DNA of 64,000 bases, from NCBI RefSeq assembly GCF_003833015.1, contig NZ_RJLQ01000014.1, forward strand, positions 1-64,000, given 5' to 3'. The DNA comes from Clostridium sp. E02 (GTDB taxonomy: Bacteria > Bacillota > Clostridia > Lachnospirales > Lachnospiraceae). Under the pieces are notes generated by a model, which did no database searches, had not been told where the DNA came from, and was given only the letters and a program-made list of their open reading frames with translations. Positions 38,538 through 50,063 of the stretch are shown one piece after another (the first letter of the stretch is position 1; every line of letters starts with the position of its first letter). The position numbers were made by a program, and so were the translations under genes.

Positions 38538-39830
38538 ATGGAATCAAAAACCTTAATAAAAGAAATAAGCAGGAAATTGAGACGAACATTTTCCATACTC
38601 GCTGTAATTCTTTCTGTAATTCTCGCAATACCTGTATGTTCAATGGCGGCGGAAACGCTCCCAACCCTACCGTCCGAAGCAGGATTTACGGATCAGACCA
38701 CGCCAACACCAACCTCTGGCTCGAGATCGGTCTTTACACAGATTGAAGCGGAAAGTTTCGTTCACCAGAAGGGAGTCCAAACCGAAACCTGTACCGAAGG
38801 TGGGAAAGATGTCGGGTATATCGAGAATGGGGATTATGCTGTTTACAGCAATATCGATTTCGGCAGCGGTGCGGCAAGCTTCCAGGCCAGAGTAGCCAGC
38901 GCCACCAGTGGAGGTAATATTGAGATCAGGCTGGATAGTATCACCGGCACATTGATCGGGACTTGTCCGGTTGCAGGAACCGGCGCTTGGCAGACTTGGA
39001 CCAATGTAAAGTGCAGTGTCAGTGGGGCAAGCGGAAAACATAACGTTTATCTGAAATTTACAGGCGGAAGTGGATACCTATTCAACTTTAACTGGTTTAA
39101 ATTTTCGACGTCAGCACATAATGCTGCTAAATTCCACTGTTTTCTGTTATTAGGTCAATCCAATATGGCAGGTTATGCTTTGGCACAAGCTTCTGATAAA
39201 GTGGAAGACCCCCGCGTGCTTGTATTGGGGTATGATAATAATGCTGCACTCGGACGGGTAACCAATAAGTGGGATGTGGCATCTCCACCTCTTCATGCTT
39301 CATGGCTTAATGCTATCGGCCCTGGAGATTGGTTCGGCAAGACCATGATACAGAAAGTCCCGGCTGGTGATACCATCGGACTGATACCCTGCGCGATTAG
39401 CGGTGAAAGGATCGAGACATTTATGAAGTCGGGAGGCAACAAATATAATTGGATCATCAACCGTGCAAAAATTGCACAGCAAAATGGAGGCGTCATTGAA
39501 GGCATCATTTTCCACCAGGGCGAATCCAACAGCGGTGACCCGAGATGGCCCGGCAAGGTAAAAACACTGGTGGAAGACCTTAGAAAAGATTTAAACCTGG
39601 GGAATGTTCCCTTCATTCCCGGTGAACTGCTTTATAGCGGTCCTTGTGCAGGTCACAATACGTTGGTAAACCAACTGCCTTCCCTGATACCAAATTGCTC
39701 GGTAGTCTCTGCTAGAGGTCTGGTAGTAGATCCTGGCGATACACAATACCGTCTCCATTTTAGTCATGATTCATCAGTAACCTTGGGCAAACGATATGCT
39801 GAAAAAATGATTCAAGCTCTCGGCTGGTGA
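38538..39830 (+). CDS. Secreted CE6-type acetyl xylan esterase with N-terminal CBM6
   Basis: A 430-residue secreted protein. A signal peptide (hydrophobic core IPVCSMAA end) is followed by a CBM6 at about residues 63-189 (FTQIEAESF to LFNFNWFKF). An SGNH/CE6 esterase domain follows at about 197-430: nucleophile S208 in GQSNMAG, HQGESNSGDPRW, and the terminal LHFSHDS with the catalytic histidine. CE6 enzymes remove acetyl groups from xylan; the CBM6 binds xylan or beta-glucan chains. AAAGGAG precedes the start. It is the first gene of the hemicellulose cluster. Confidence 0.88.
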   Translation: MESKTLIKEISRKLRRTFSILAVILSVILAIPVCSMAAETLPTLPSEAGFTDQTTPTPTSGSRSVFTQIEAESFVHQKGVQTETCTEGGKDVGYIENGDYAVYSNIDFGSGAASFQARVASATSGGNIEIRLDSITGTLIGTCPVAGTGAWQTWTNVKCSVSGASGKHNVYLKFTGGSGYLFNFNWFKFSTSAHNAAKFHCFLLLGQSNMAGYALAQASDKVEDPRVLVLGYDNNAALGRVTNKWDVASPPLHASWLNAIGPGDWFGKTMIQKVPAGDTIGLIPCAISGERIETFMKSGGNKYNWIINRAKIAQQNGGVIEGIIFHQGESNSGDPRWPGKVKTLVEDLRKDLNLGNVPFIPGELLYSGPCAGHNTLVNQLPSLIPNCSVVSARGLVVDPGDTQYRLHFSHDSSVTLGKRYAEKMIQALGW

Positions 39831-39937
39831 GTTGGCATATAAAACTATGATTTTACCGTCTTTAAAAGTACTTGTTGGGTACAATTTCCGAGTACCTAAG
39901 CTATAAAGAAATGTAAAAAAATCAGAAGGAAACGGGT

Positions 39938-41877
<1,940 letters not shown>

Positions 41878-41891
41878 TAGGAGGTAAATCT

Positions 41892-43247
41892 ATGAAAAAA
41901 GTATGTGGAATTGTAGTTTTCCTGTTGGCTATTTCCCTATTTCATTCAACAGAGTGTTATGCAGACAATCCAATCGTACAAACGAATTATACTGCGGATC
42001 CTGCCCCGATGGTCTATAACGGGACTTGCTATTTGTATACCACTCATGACGAGGACACCATCGTCAATAATTTTTATACCATGAATGACTGGAGATGCTA
42101 TTCATCCACCGACATGCAAAACTGGACGGATCATGGATCACCGCTGTATTACAGAACATTTAATTGGGCAAAAGGCGATGCATGGGCTGGCCAGGTTATT
42201 CATAGGAACGGGAAGTTTTATTTCTACGTTCCGATGACCCGGAAAAACGCTGGGGGCGCAAGGGTAATCGGTGTAGCGGTATCTGACAGCCCGAACGGAC
42301 CGTTTACCGATCCTATCGGGAAACCTTTAATCACCAATAACGGGGCGCAGGATATCGACCCTACTGTATACATTGACGACAACGGACAGGCGTATCTCTA
42401 CTGGGGGAACGGTAATCTCTATTATGTGAAGTTGAATCAAGATATGATTTCATACTCAGGTGGTATTGTTAAAGTATCTCCCAAACCAGCGAGTTTTATC
42501 GAAGGCCCGTGGTTCTACAAGCGTAATAATTTATATTACATGGTATACGCAGGTATGGCTGGAGGATCCGAAAATATCTCCTATGCTACCAGCAACAGTC
42601 CTACCGGGCCATGGACCTCCAAGGGGACTATTATGGGTTCGCAAAACAGCTATACAAACCATCCGGGAGTAATTGATTATAAGGGAAATTCTTACCTTTT
42701 TTACCATACCGGTATTTTACCGGGAGGTGGAAGCTACCATCGTTCTGTTGGCTTGGAACAATTCAAATATAATGCAGATGGTACGATTCCCAGTATTCCA
42801 ATTACTAAAAATGGTCCGGACCAGCTTAGTAATCTAGACCCATATGTCAAAACGGAAGCTGAAACAATTTGCTGGGAATCTGGTGTTGAGACAGAAAAAT
42901 GCAGTGAAGGCGGAATGGATGTATGTTATATCGAAAACGGGGACTGGATAAAAGTAAAAGGTGTAGATTTTGGTTCTGGTGCGGTATCTTTTGATGCAAG
43001 AGTGGCTTCGGCAACGAATGGCGGGAAGATTGAACTCCGCCTTGACAGCGAGACAGGGAAACTGGTGGGAACTTGTGCTGTTTCAAGTACCGGAGGTTGG
43101 CAGACCTGGGCTGATGCAATGTGCAGTGTTAACGGAGTAAGCGGAAAACATGACTTATACCTGAAATTTACGGGAGGCAGCGGATACTTATTCAACCTTA
43201 ACTGGTTCAAGTTTACCGGTGGAAGTGTAACCGCCGGGGACCGTTAA
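41892..43247 (+). CDS. Secreted GH43 beta-xylosidase / alpha-L-arabinofuranosidase with CBM6
   Basis: A 451-residue secreted enzyme. A signal peptide (LLAISLFHSTECYA) is followed by a five-bladed GH43 propeller with base D36 in ADPAPMVYNG, pKa-tuning D156 in DIDPTVYID and acid E204 in IEGPW. A CBM6 occupies about 317-445. AGGAGG before the ATG at 41892 excludes the longer frame. Likely debranches or trims arabinoxylan together with the neighbouring esterases; exact specificity is not readable. Confidence 0.9.
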   Translation: MKKVCGIVVFLLAISLFHSTECYADNPIVQTNYTADPAPMVYNGTCYLYTTHDEDTIVNNFYTMNDWRCYSSTDMQNWTDHGSPLYYRTFNWAKGDAWAGQVIHRNGKFYFYVPMTRKNAGGARVIGVAVSDSPNGPFTDPIGKPLITNNGAQDIDPTVYIDDNGQAYLYWGNGNLYYVKLNQDMISYSGGIVKVSPKPASFIEGPWFYKRNNLYYMVYAGMAGGSENISYATSNSPTGPWTSKGTIMGSQNSYTNHPGVIDYKGNSYLFYHTGILPGGGSYHRSVGLEQFKYNADGTIPSIPITKNGPDQLSNLDPYVKTEAETICWESGVETEKCSEGGMDVCYIENGDWIKVKGVDFGSGAVSFDARVASATNGGKIELRLDSETGKLVGTCAVSSTGGWQTWADAMCSVNGVSGKHDLYLKFTGGSGYLFNLNWFKFTGGSVTAGDR

Positions 43248-43265
43248 ATACAAATAAGGAGGAAG

Positions 43266-44792
43266 ATGTGGAGTATGAAAAAAAAATCGATATTTATGAT
43301 TGGATTAGTTTTATCAATGTTATCTTTCGGGGTAGTACATGCTGCTTCATCGTACATTGATTATTTTAAAGCGACGCCGATAATCGATTCCCTATCGTCG
43401 TCCTGTTGGGGCGCCGCGGCAGTGGGGCCACGTGATCAATCGAACGGTTTGGAAGACAGAACCATGTCGAAGTATGCTTATTGGGATGGAGGAATCATCA
43501 AGGGGTCAGATGGCACGTATCATATGTTTGCCAGTCGGTGGAATCAATCTGCCGGCCACAACGGGTGGTTTGGCTCTGTTGCTGTTCATGCGACGAGCTC
43601 CAATCTGTATGGACCTTATACGGACAAGGGTATGTGCTGGCCGAACGATCAGGGCGGTAAAGGTCACAACGTGATTCCGCTGCAATTAAAAGACGGACGG
43701 TTTGCGATCCTCGTGAGTGAAACCAGGCGTCCGGCAAACATTTTTGTCTCCAATTCCCTGGATGGGCCATGGTCAAAGCTGGGGAGTGTATCGATTGCTT
43801 CAAATGCTTACTCATCTAATTATACAGCGTCGAATGTTTACATTATGCTTCGTCCGGATGGACGTTATGGGTTGATTGAAAGAGATGGGGTAATTGGTAT
43901 TGCTGATAATATCCTTGGACCTTACACCATTCAAGGAACCAATATTTATGCGAAGACTCCTGGTTGTCCGACAGGCAACATGGAAGATCCGGTTATGTGG
44001 TATAGTGGTGGACTTTATCATATTATTGTCAATAAGTGGGACACACGTAAGGCGTATCACATCACTTCCCAAGATGGCATCAGCAACTGGAAATTAGAAC
44101 CGGGATACGCTTATGACCCGACATCGAATTTTATTCGCTATTCAGATGGTACGGTCAATCATTGGAATAAATTAGAACGTCCCAATGTGTATATGGAGAA
44201 TGGCCATGTGGTTGCGATGACACTCGCGGGGATAGACGTTGCAAAAGACCAAGACCGGGGCAACGACAGTCATGGCAGTAAGGTTATCGTCATTCCATTT
44301 GATGGTGCCGGATTAGATTCCGGTCCTGACCCAAGATCAGCCTTTACACAGATCGAAGCGGAGAGTTACAATAACCAATCAGGAGTTCAAACCGAAAGCT
44401 GTACGGAAGGTGGGGAGAGTGTCGGATATATCGAAAACGGGGATTATGCAGTTTACAGCAATATTGATTTCGGCAATGGTTCTAAAAGCTTTCAGGCCAG
44501 AGTCGCCAGTGCCACCAGCGGAGGAAATATTGAGATCAGGCTGGATAGTCTTACCGGGACTTTGATAGGGACTTGTCCGGTTGCCGGGACCGGGGATTGG
44601 CAGAATACTTGGGCGGTTGCAACGTGCAATGTTAGTAGGGTGAGTGGAAAGCATGACTTATATCTAAAATTTACGGGAGGAAGCGGATACTTATTCAACC
44701 TAAACTGGTTCAAATTTGGTACAGGAAGTAATTCAGGAAGCTTGGGTAATTTAAATTCCGATGGGCAAATAGACTCCAATATTAGCAGTTAG
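43266..44792 (+). CDS. Secreted GH43-like propeller glycosidase with CBM6 and truncated dockerin-like tail
   Basis: A 508-residue protein. A signal peptide (LSFGVVHA) leads to a GH43/GH117-like propeller with aspartates in YWDGGIIK and MEDPVMWY and a glutamate in LERPNVYM. Its CBM6 spans about 357-485. It closes with LGNLNSDGQIDSN, which looks like the first calcium loop of a type I dockerin, cut by a frameshift just before the stop (see 44783). The ATG at 43266 is close to AAGGAGG; 43275 is an alternative. Substrate is uncertain; arabinan, xylan and galactan are possible. Confidence 0.8.
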   Translation: MWSMKKKSIFMIGLVLSMLSFGVVHAASSYIDYFKATPIIDSLSSSCWGAAAVGPRDQSNGLEDRTMSKYAYWDGGIIKGSDGTYHMFASRWNQSAGHNGWFGSVAVHATSSNLYGPYTDKGMCWPNDQGGKGHNVIPLQLKDGRFAILVSETRRPANIFVSNSLDGPWSKLGSVSIASNAYSSNYTASNVYIMLRPDGRYGLIERDGVIGIADNILGPYTIQGTNIYAKTPGCPTGNMEDPVMWYSGGLYHIIVNKWDTRKAYHITSQDGISNWKLEPGYAYDPTSNFIRYSDGTVNHWNKLERPNVYMENGHVVAMTLAGIDVAKDQDRGNDSHGSKVIVIPFDGAGLDSGPDPRSAFTQIEAESYNNQSGVQTESCTEGGESVGYIENGDYAVYSNIDFGNGSKSFQARVASATSGGNIEIRLDSLTGTLIGTCPVAGTGDWQNTWAVATCNVSRVSGKHDLYLKFTGGSGYLFNLNWFKFGTGSNSGSLGNLNSDGQIDSNISS

Positions 44793-45012
44793 ATTACTAA
44801 AACAGGAATTACCTATAGCTGCTGGAGCAGAGGAAGAAAGAATATATCTAAGTAGTGAAATGATAGAGCAGAGAATTCCATTTTCAGAAGTAAAAAAGAT
44901 AGTATATTTAACACATCAAGGGAATTCTCTGCCAATTAAAGTTTCAGAAACAGAAACTATTTCTATGAAGGAGTACAAGGCAGCTACCGCCATATTCGCC
45001 AAAAATCAATAG
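44783..45012 (+). pseudogene. Out-of-frame continuation of the dockerin-like tail and unknown coding remnant
   Basis: One base off the upstream frame, sequence continues open to a TAG at 45010-45012. It begins ILAVRLLKQELP, which resembles the first dockerin helix (D/ST-x-LALLKRYLL), so a one-base indel near 44780 probably truncated the dockerin. The later part (ERIYLSSEMIEQRIPFSEV, then TISMKEYKAATAIF) I do not recognise; it is not a second dockerin repeat. No start codon or ribosome-binding site. Confidence 0.35.
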
Positions 45013-45032
45013 CTGAGTACGTGTCCTAAATA

Positions 45033-46196
45033 CTACATTCCCAAATATTTGACATAATCTACAGTAGACATCAGTTCCATATCAAGATTATCTTTGGTTT
45101 CTTTATGAATCTCACCATGAGTTGCCATTTCATAACCGGCTTGTTCCACAACTTGCAAATACTTCCTTACCATTACTTGCACATTTTCAGTTTTGCTTTT
45201 TAAAAGCTTACCACAATTTCTGTATATTTCCAAAGTAGGCTTGCAAGGAGAAATGGAAAATTTTAATATGTCAAAATTTTTATTCCCAGGAAAACCACAA
45301 TTTGATATAATAACAAATTTTTGCGTTTTAGGCTTTGTTTCTTCAAGGTCAAATCTACCTTTTGTTTCTACTATAAGAGGTTGTTTCAAGGGTATTAATC
45401 GATCTACGAAGTTTTTTAGCATTGCTGTCATATTCCAAGTATAAACAGGAGTTGCAAGCACTACAATATCAGAATAAGTATACTTTTGCATAAGCTCACT
45501 CATGTCATCGTCTATGATACATTTTCCGGGTGTTTTAAACCAGCAGGCAAAACAACCTTTGCAATGATTTATATTTTTTTCTGTTAAAAGAATATTTTCA
45601 ACTTCGGCTCCCGCCTTATTTGCACCATTTAAAAAAGATTCAGCAATTACATTTGTCGTATTCCCAAATCTCTTTTTGGGAATACGAAGTTCTATTTCCC
45701 ATTCGGGATATTGTTTATAAATCGTTAAATTATCACCTGTGAGATATGCAACAAAAGAAATGTAATTATCTTTTTCCATTTCGTGATTACTTGTTATATA
45801 CCATTGATTATCTATTTCATCAATTATCATTTGATCATTTGAATCAGCTTTTTGTAAAATATTCTCTGATACCTTTCTGCCACAACAAGAAATCTCAGCA
45901 TTTCCAGTACAAAGAGAAATATTGTGACAAGTCGGGCAGACATAAAACTTTGTTTTTTTCATGTTTCCTTCCACAAAATTATTACTTGACACATTACCAT
46001 TTAAAAGACTTGCTAAATCAACTCTTAAAATTTCAGACAACTTACCTAAGAGAGAAATATCTGGACAACCAAGACCTCTTTCCCATTTAGAAATAGTTTT
46101 ATCACTTATGTTCATTTTATCTGAAAGCTGTTTTTGTGTCATGCTTTTTTCTATTCTAATTTGCTTGATTACATTACCAACTTCTATATTCTGCAC
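45033..46196 (-). CDS. Chimeric protein: XRE helix-turn-helix, cysteine-rich domain and NADPH-dependent FMN reductase
   Basis: A 387-residue protein with three parts. About 1-65 is an XRE DNA-binding domain (IRIEKSMTQKQLSDKMNISDKTISKWERG). About 80-170 is a cysteine-rich region (FYVCPTCHNISLCTG, then SCCGRKV) of the type that follows XRE domains in clostridial regulators. About 170-387 is a flavodoxin-fold FMN reductase (FGNTTNVIAESFLNGANKAG, CKGCFACWF, TPVYTWNMTAMLKNF). The reductase lacks its first beta strand, so the fusion may have come from a deletion joining two genes. GGAGG precedes the start. A redox-sensing regulator is possible. Confidence 0.75.
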   Translation of the reverse strand: MQNIEVGNVIKQIRIEKSMTQKQLSDKMNISDKTISKWERGLGCPDISLLGKLSEILRVDLASLLNGNVSSNNFVEGNMKKTKFYVCPTCHNISLCTGNAEISCCGRKVSENILQKADSNDQMIIDEIDNQWYITSNHEMEKDNYISFVAYLTGDNLTIYKQYPEWEIELRIPKKRFGNTTNVIAESFLNGANKAGAEVENILLTEKNINHCKGCFACWFKTPGKCIIDDDMSELMQKYTYSDIVVLATPVYTWNMTAMLKNFVDRLIPLKQPLIVETKGRFDLEETKPKTQKFVIISNCGFPGNKNFDILKFSISPCKPTLEIYRNCGKLLKSKTENVQVMVRKYLQVVEQAGYEMATHGEIHKETKDNLDMELMSTVDYVKYLGM

Positions 46197-46310
46197 TTTT
46201 TTTCCTCCTAAAAGAATTGTATATTAATAAATTGTATATTTCAATAAACGCTCCGTAGAGTTAAAGAAAGGTTAACTTGTAATGGTCAAGCATTATTGGT
46301 AATACAAAAA

Positions 46311-46437
46311 GAAACATGAAACCTCTGTAGAGAAGGATACGTTTACTCAGTTTGGTTATGCCTGCAAACAATTAGGAATCGACATTCGTACATCTAGCGT
46401 TGCACAAGCGAAAGGGCGGGTTGAAAGAATGTTTACA
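46311..46437 (+). pseudogene. ISNCY/IS1202-like transposase fragment
   Basis: About 40 codons encode KDTFTQFGYACKQLGIDIRT and then SSVAQAKGRVERMF, the catalytic glutamate region (PQAKGRVER) of ISNCY-type rve transposases. Both ends are missing. The rest of 46197-46441 has no coding signal. Confidence 0.6.
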
Positions 46438-46441
46438 CTTT

Positions 46442-47614
46442 TCATCCCCGCCTTCCTGTTGTAATCTGATCCATCCAGTTAAGCATGACATCTGCCGCCA
46501 GCCCCAGATTCCCAATCTGGCAATGGGTATCGGCTGTTTCCTCCGAAGTAAACATACGCGCGGTAAGAGAGCGTACCTTTGTCAATGTTAAAATCTGATC
46601 TGTAAACTGTTTTATTGGAACATAATGATCATTCTGCCCCGCAAGAAGAAGGACATCCTGAGTTATTAAAGGTGAAAAGGCCCTTGAATTATAAGAAAGC
46701 ATTCTATGGAAAAATTCATAAGGAGATGCACTGCCGGTTATATGCAGTCCCTGCATAATTCCCCATTCCAGCATTAAATTATGTTCCGCCAGCTTTTTAA
46801 GTGTTGTGTTAACCTCATCTATTTTTTCCTGAACCATCATGTCTTTTAGGTTATCTCTGAAAATAGGGTCAATTTGATGAGTCAAAACATCATAAAAGTC
46901 AGCTAAAATATCGTATGCAATCACTTTTTTTACTCTTTTTTCATATGCCGCAGCCCTTAAGGATAAATAACCTCCAAGTGACATGCCAATCAATGTAATA
47001 TCGTTCAACTGGAAATAATCAAGAATTGATTTTACAGGATTTTCCCACTCGTGCGTCATTGGTATATTATAATCTTCCAATGCACTGCCCTGACCTGGTC
47101 CGTCAAAACAGATAACATCATATCCTGCATCTTTAAATATCATACACATCAGAAATAGCTCTTCTACATAGCTGTCGAAACCGCCGAAAAAAACAATTGT
47201 GCCTTTGGGATTTTGAGGTGATATACGATAAGCTGAGAGATAACCATTCTGATAAGGAATCATATAGTGCTGCTTCTCTAAGATCTCATAATAATCACAG
47301 GTAAGAGATATAAACTGTTTGCGTAACTTTTTTTTGTCCGGATTAGAATCAGGCATATAGAACTCAGCACCACGGAAATAATAGGCAGCCTTTAACTTTT
47401 TATTTTTTTCGAGAGAACTTTCCCCAAGTTCAATAAACGATTTAATTAAGTCACTATATGAATGAATCGCATCACTGGAACTTTGCATTTCAGCCAGCAT
47501 AGATTTATCGTTTGTCCAATTGTAAAATCGATTCATTTGAAAATTGACGCTTGGGTCTGGATGTAAATTATAAAGCCCTACCGGAAAATCGTTTGTTGTC
47601 CATTTCTTTGTCAT
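46442..47614 (-). CDS. Alpha/beta hydrolase (FrsA / DUF1100-like)
   Basis: A 390-residue cytoplasmic hydrolase with an N-terminal helical cap (about 1-140). The core has FFGGFDSYVEE, DGPGQGSAL, nucleophile in GMSLGGY (about residue 236), and acid and histidine in GQNDHYVP and DTHCQIG. The layout matches FrsA-like or dihydroxypseudooxynicotine-hydrolase-like carbon-carbon or ester hydrolases. AAAGGAG precedes the start. Divergent from the TetR gene at 47765, its likely regulator. Confidence 0.82.
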   Translation of the reverse strand: MTKKWTTNDFPVGLYNLHPDPSVNFQMNRFYNWTNDKSMLAEMQSSSDAIHSYSDLIKSFIELGESSLEKNKKLKAAYYFRGAEFYMPDSNPDKKKLRKQFISLTCDYYEILEKQHYMIPYQNGYLSAYRISPQNPKGTIVFFGGFDSYVEELFLMCMIFKDAGYDVICFDGPGQGSALEDYNIPMTHEWENPVKSILDYFQLNDITLIGMSLGGYLSLRAAAYEKRVKKVIAYDILADFYDVLTHQIDPIFRDNLKDMMVQEKIDEVNTTLKKLAEHNLMLEWGIMQGLHITGSASPYEFFHRMLSYNSRAFSPLITQDVLLLAGQNDHYVPIKQFTDQILTLTKVRSLTARMFTSEETADTHCQIGNLGLAADVMLNWMDQITTGRRG

Positions 47615-47764
47615 ATTGAAAACTCCTTTCTTGTTTTAACTAGTAGTAGTATAATAGAGGCAAATTTTATAATCAATGATGGATAAAATAGAATTTGCGG
47701 TTTATGCAACGAAGCAGTTGTAATTGTTGATTATGTACGAAACAATAGAAAGGTAGGGGAGAAA

Positions 47765-48343
47765 ATGTCGAATGAAAATGATTTACGGATTATAAAGACT
47801 CGCAGGCTGATAAGGGATGCATTCGTAGAGTTGTTGGATATAAAGGGGTTTAGCGGAATAACAATAAGTAATATTGCAGACAGGGCAATGATTAACCGAT
47901 CAACCTTCTACCTTCACTATACCGATAAATATGATCTTTTGCAGCAAACAATGGAGGAAGCTATGCAAAATATATTGCAGCTGGTGGCTCCTGAGACGCA
48001 TATTATAGATGGGAAACTTGAATATGACAGCTTTATCCAAAATATAAGCTCTATTCTCAAGGCAGTTGAACGTGATGCTATGCTTTATAAAATAATTTTA
48101 AATGATAAAGAAATGTCAGGAATAACCAAAAAATTTGAGAATGCATTAATTGAGAAGCTTGGCAATTGTTTTCCAGATCATATTTTAATTTCAAGAGATT
48201 TATTTTTAGAGATGATCACTTCGCTATATATGTCAGCCATAAAATGGTGGCTAAATAATGATATGAAATATTCCCCCAATTTTATGGCTGAACAGTTAGT
48301 TAAATTATTGGTGGCAGGACCAACTAAGTCAATCGGAATTTAA
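47765..48343 (+). CDS. TetR family transcriptional regulator
   Basis: A 192-residue regulator with N-terminal TetR helix-turn-helix (KTRRLIRDAFVELLDIKGFSGITISNIADRAMINRSTFYLHYTDKYDLL). The C-terminal region resembles TetR_C_7 types. It is divergent from the hydrolase at 46442 with 150 bases between. AGGGGAG precedes the start. Confidence 0.9.
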   Translation: MSNENDLRIIKTRRLIRDAFVELLDIKGFSGITISNIADRAMINRSTFYLHYTDKYDLLQQTMEEAMQNILQLVAPETHIIDGKLEYDSFIQNISSILKAVERDAMLYKIILNDKEMSGITKKFENALIEKLGNCFPDHILISRDLFLEMITSLYMSAIKWWLNNDMKYSPNFMAEQLVKLLVAGPTKSIGI

Positions 48344-48370
48344 ATCGCTTAAGTTTATTTGCAAATTTGG

Positions 48371-48706
48371 TTATTTTTCAAGTTTACCCCATTCATTAAT
48401 TATTTCTAAAGCAGGAAGAAGCGCTTCACATCTTTTCGTAATAGAATATTCAACATGTGGTGGTATTTGGCATAATTTTTTTCTAGTGATTAGATCATGC
48501 TGTTCAAGTGCCTGAAGAGATCGTGTCAGCATAATGTTTGTAATTCCAAACAAATGACGTTTAAGCTCATTGTAGCGCATGCTATCATAACGAGATAGTT
48601 CCCAAATGATCGCCAATCGCCATTTTCCACCTAAAATTTCTAAAGCGCGGATTACTGGACATTTTTCAAAATAATAAGGTTTACTATTATTATCCTGTTC
48701 TTTCAT
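48371..48706 (-). CDS. HxlR-type winged-helix regulator
   Basis: A 111-residue HxlR regulator: CPVIRALEILGGKWRLAIIWEL with the single N-terminal cysteine, RYNELKRHLFGITNIMLTRSLQALEQHDLI (recognition region), and HVEYSITKRCEALLPAL. HxlR proteins sense aldehydes or oxidants and often control a divergent nitroreductase, as here. AAAGGAAT precedes the start. An imperfect AAGT-GCGT-ACTT repeat upstream (about 48739-48750) might be its operator. Confidence 0.93.
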   Translation of the reverse strand: MKEQDNNSKPYYFEKCPVIRALEILGGKWRLAIIWELSRYDSMRYNELKRHLFGITNIMLTRSLQALEQHDLITRKKLCQIPPHVEYSITKRCEALLPALEIINEWGKLEK

Positions 48707-48813
48707 GATGATTCCTTTCTTATATTAAGGCACAAAAAAGTGCGTACTTATATTTGGTATTCAGATATTGTATCATATTTTTATAATATTGAAATCAGTA
48801 TGGAGGAATTATT

Positions 48814-49341
48814 ATGGATTATGAAGAGGCATTTAGAAAGAGATATTCTGTACGCAAGTATAAGGATCAGTTAGTTGAGGAAGAAAAATTGAACAAGATC
48901 CTGGAAGCAGGAAGGTTTGCACCTACCGCAGGAAATCACCAGCCACAAAGGATTTTAGTTGTAAACAGCGAGGAAGGGATTGCAAAAATGCAGGAATGTA
49001 CACCTTGTCATTTTCATGCAAAGCTGTTATTTCTGGTTTGTTATGACAGACAAGCCGAACATCACAATCATTATGGAGATCAACGACCATATGGTGAGGT
49101 TGATGCAAGCATTGTATTAACCCAAATGATGCTGGAAGTATTTAATTTAGGGCTTGGCAGTGTATGGGTGGGACTGTTTAATCCTGAATTGCTAAGAAAG
49201 AAATTTGATATTCCTGCTCATTACGAAATACTTGGTATCATGCCTGTCGGTTATCCGGACGATGAAGTGGAACCCAGTAAGATGCACTATGAAAAATATC
49301 CTGCTGAGCATACCATTTTTTATAATACCTACAAGCGCTAA
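48814..49341 (+). CDS. Nitroreductase family FMN oxidoreductase
   Basis: A 175-residue nitroreductase: FRKRYSVRKYKDQLVEEEKLNKILEAGRFAPTAGNHQP (FMN-binding arginines and SxR region), then GEVDASIVLTQMMLEVFNLGLGSVWVGLF and GIMPVGYPD. Short for the family (about 170-220) but complete. It reduces nitro compounds, quinones or flavins with NAD(P)H. TGGAGGA precedes the start. Confidence 0.93.
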   Translation: MDYEEAFRKRYSVRKYKDQLVEEEKLNKILEAGRFAPTAGNHQPQRILVVNSEEGIAKMQECTPCHFHAKLLFLVCYDRQAEHHNHYGDQRPYGEVDASIVLTQMMLEVFNLGLGSVWVGLFNPELLRKKFDIPAHYEILGIMPVGYPDDEVEPSKMHYEKYPAEHTIFYNTYKR

Positions 49342-49362
49342 TGAATGGTTTTCATAAACGAA

Positions 49363-49395
49363 CAGCCCCGGTTTATAAAAAATCGAGGCTGCTTC
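49363..49395. terminator. Hairpin terminator between convergent genes
   Basis: CAGCCCCGGTTT pairs with AATCGAGGCTG with mismatches around an A-rich loop. It lies between the nitroreductase and acetyltransferase genes. Confidence 0.45.
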
Positions 49396-49415
49396 TTTAA
49401 ATTTCTGAGTTATTC

Positions 49416-50063
49416 TCATTCGTGAAGTGGTTTAATCTCCGTGATCTTTTTCAGGTCTCCGCTGCACAGGACATCAAGATAATCAAATATTTTTTTAGCA
49501 GGCCAATCCCACCATTTAATCGTGAGAAGATGTTCAATCAGGTCATCATCAAACCTCTTTTTCAGTGTTTTACATGGGTTACCACCTGCAATGTGGTAAG
49601 CAGGAATATCTTTTGTTACAACAGAATTAGCGGCGATAATTGCTCCGTCACCAATATGAATACCGGGCATTATGGTGACGTTTTGTCCGATCCATACATC
49701 ATTTCCAATTACAGTATCGCCTTTCAGGGGGAGGTCTGCCAATGTTGGCGTCGCTTTTTCCCAACCATTCCCCATAATATTAAAGGGATAGGTGGTAACG
49801 CTGTGCATTCTATGATTTGCCCCGTTCATTATGAATTCAATGCCCTTTGCTATGGCACAAAATTTCCCGATGAGGAGCTTGTCTCCAATAAATTCATAGT
49901 GGTGTGTAACATGCTCTTCAAACTTTTCAGCACCGTTTATGTCATCATAATATGTGTAATCTCCAATCATTATATTGGGGCGTGTCACGACATTTTTAAT
50001 ATAGCACACACTTTTAATTGCCTCATTTGGATATATGACTTTGGGGTCTGGTCCGTATTGCAT
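49416..50063 (-). CDS. Vat-like xenobiotic O-acetyltransferase (streptogramin A type), hexapeptide repeat
   Basis: A 215-residue left-handed beta-helix acetyltransferase. IGDYTYYDDINGAEKFEEHVTHHYEF, IGKFCAIAKGIEFIMNGANHRM (loop with the catalytic histidine), YPFNIMGNGWEK and KGDTVIGNDVWIGQNVTIMPGIHIGDGAIIAANSVVTKDIP are the hallmarks of Vat/CatB enzymes that acetylate streptogramin A or chloramphenicol. Length and order of motifs fit Vat closely. Actual drug resistance is not proven by sequence. AGGAGG precedes the start. It stands alone. Confidence 0.88.
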   Translation of the reverse strand: MQYGPDPKVIYPNEAIKSVCYIKNVVTRPNIMIGDYTYYDDINGAEKFEEHVTHHYEFIGDKLLIGKFCAIAKGIEFIMNGANHRMHSVTTYPFNIMGNGWEKATPTLADLPLKGDTVIGNDVWIGQNVTIMPGIHIGDGAIIAANSVVTKDIPAYHIAGGNPCKTLKKRFDDDLIEHLLTIKWWDWPAKKIFDYLDVLCSGDLKKITEIKPLHE

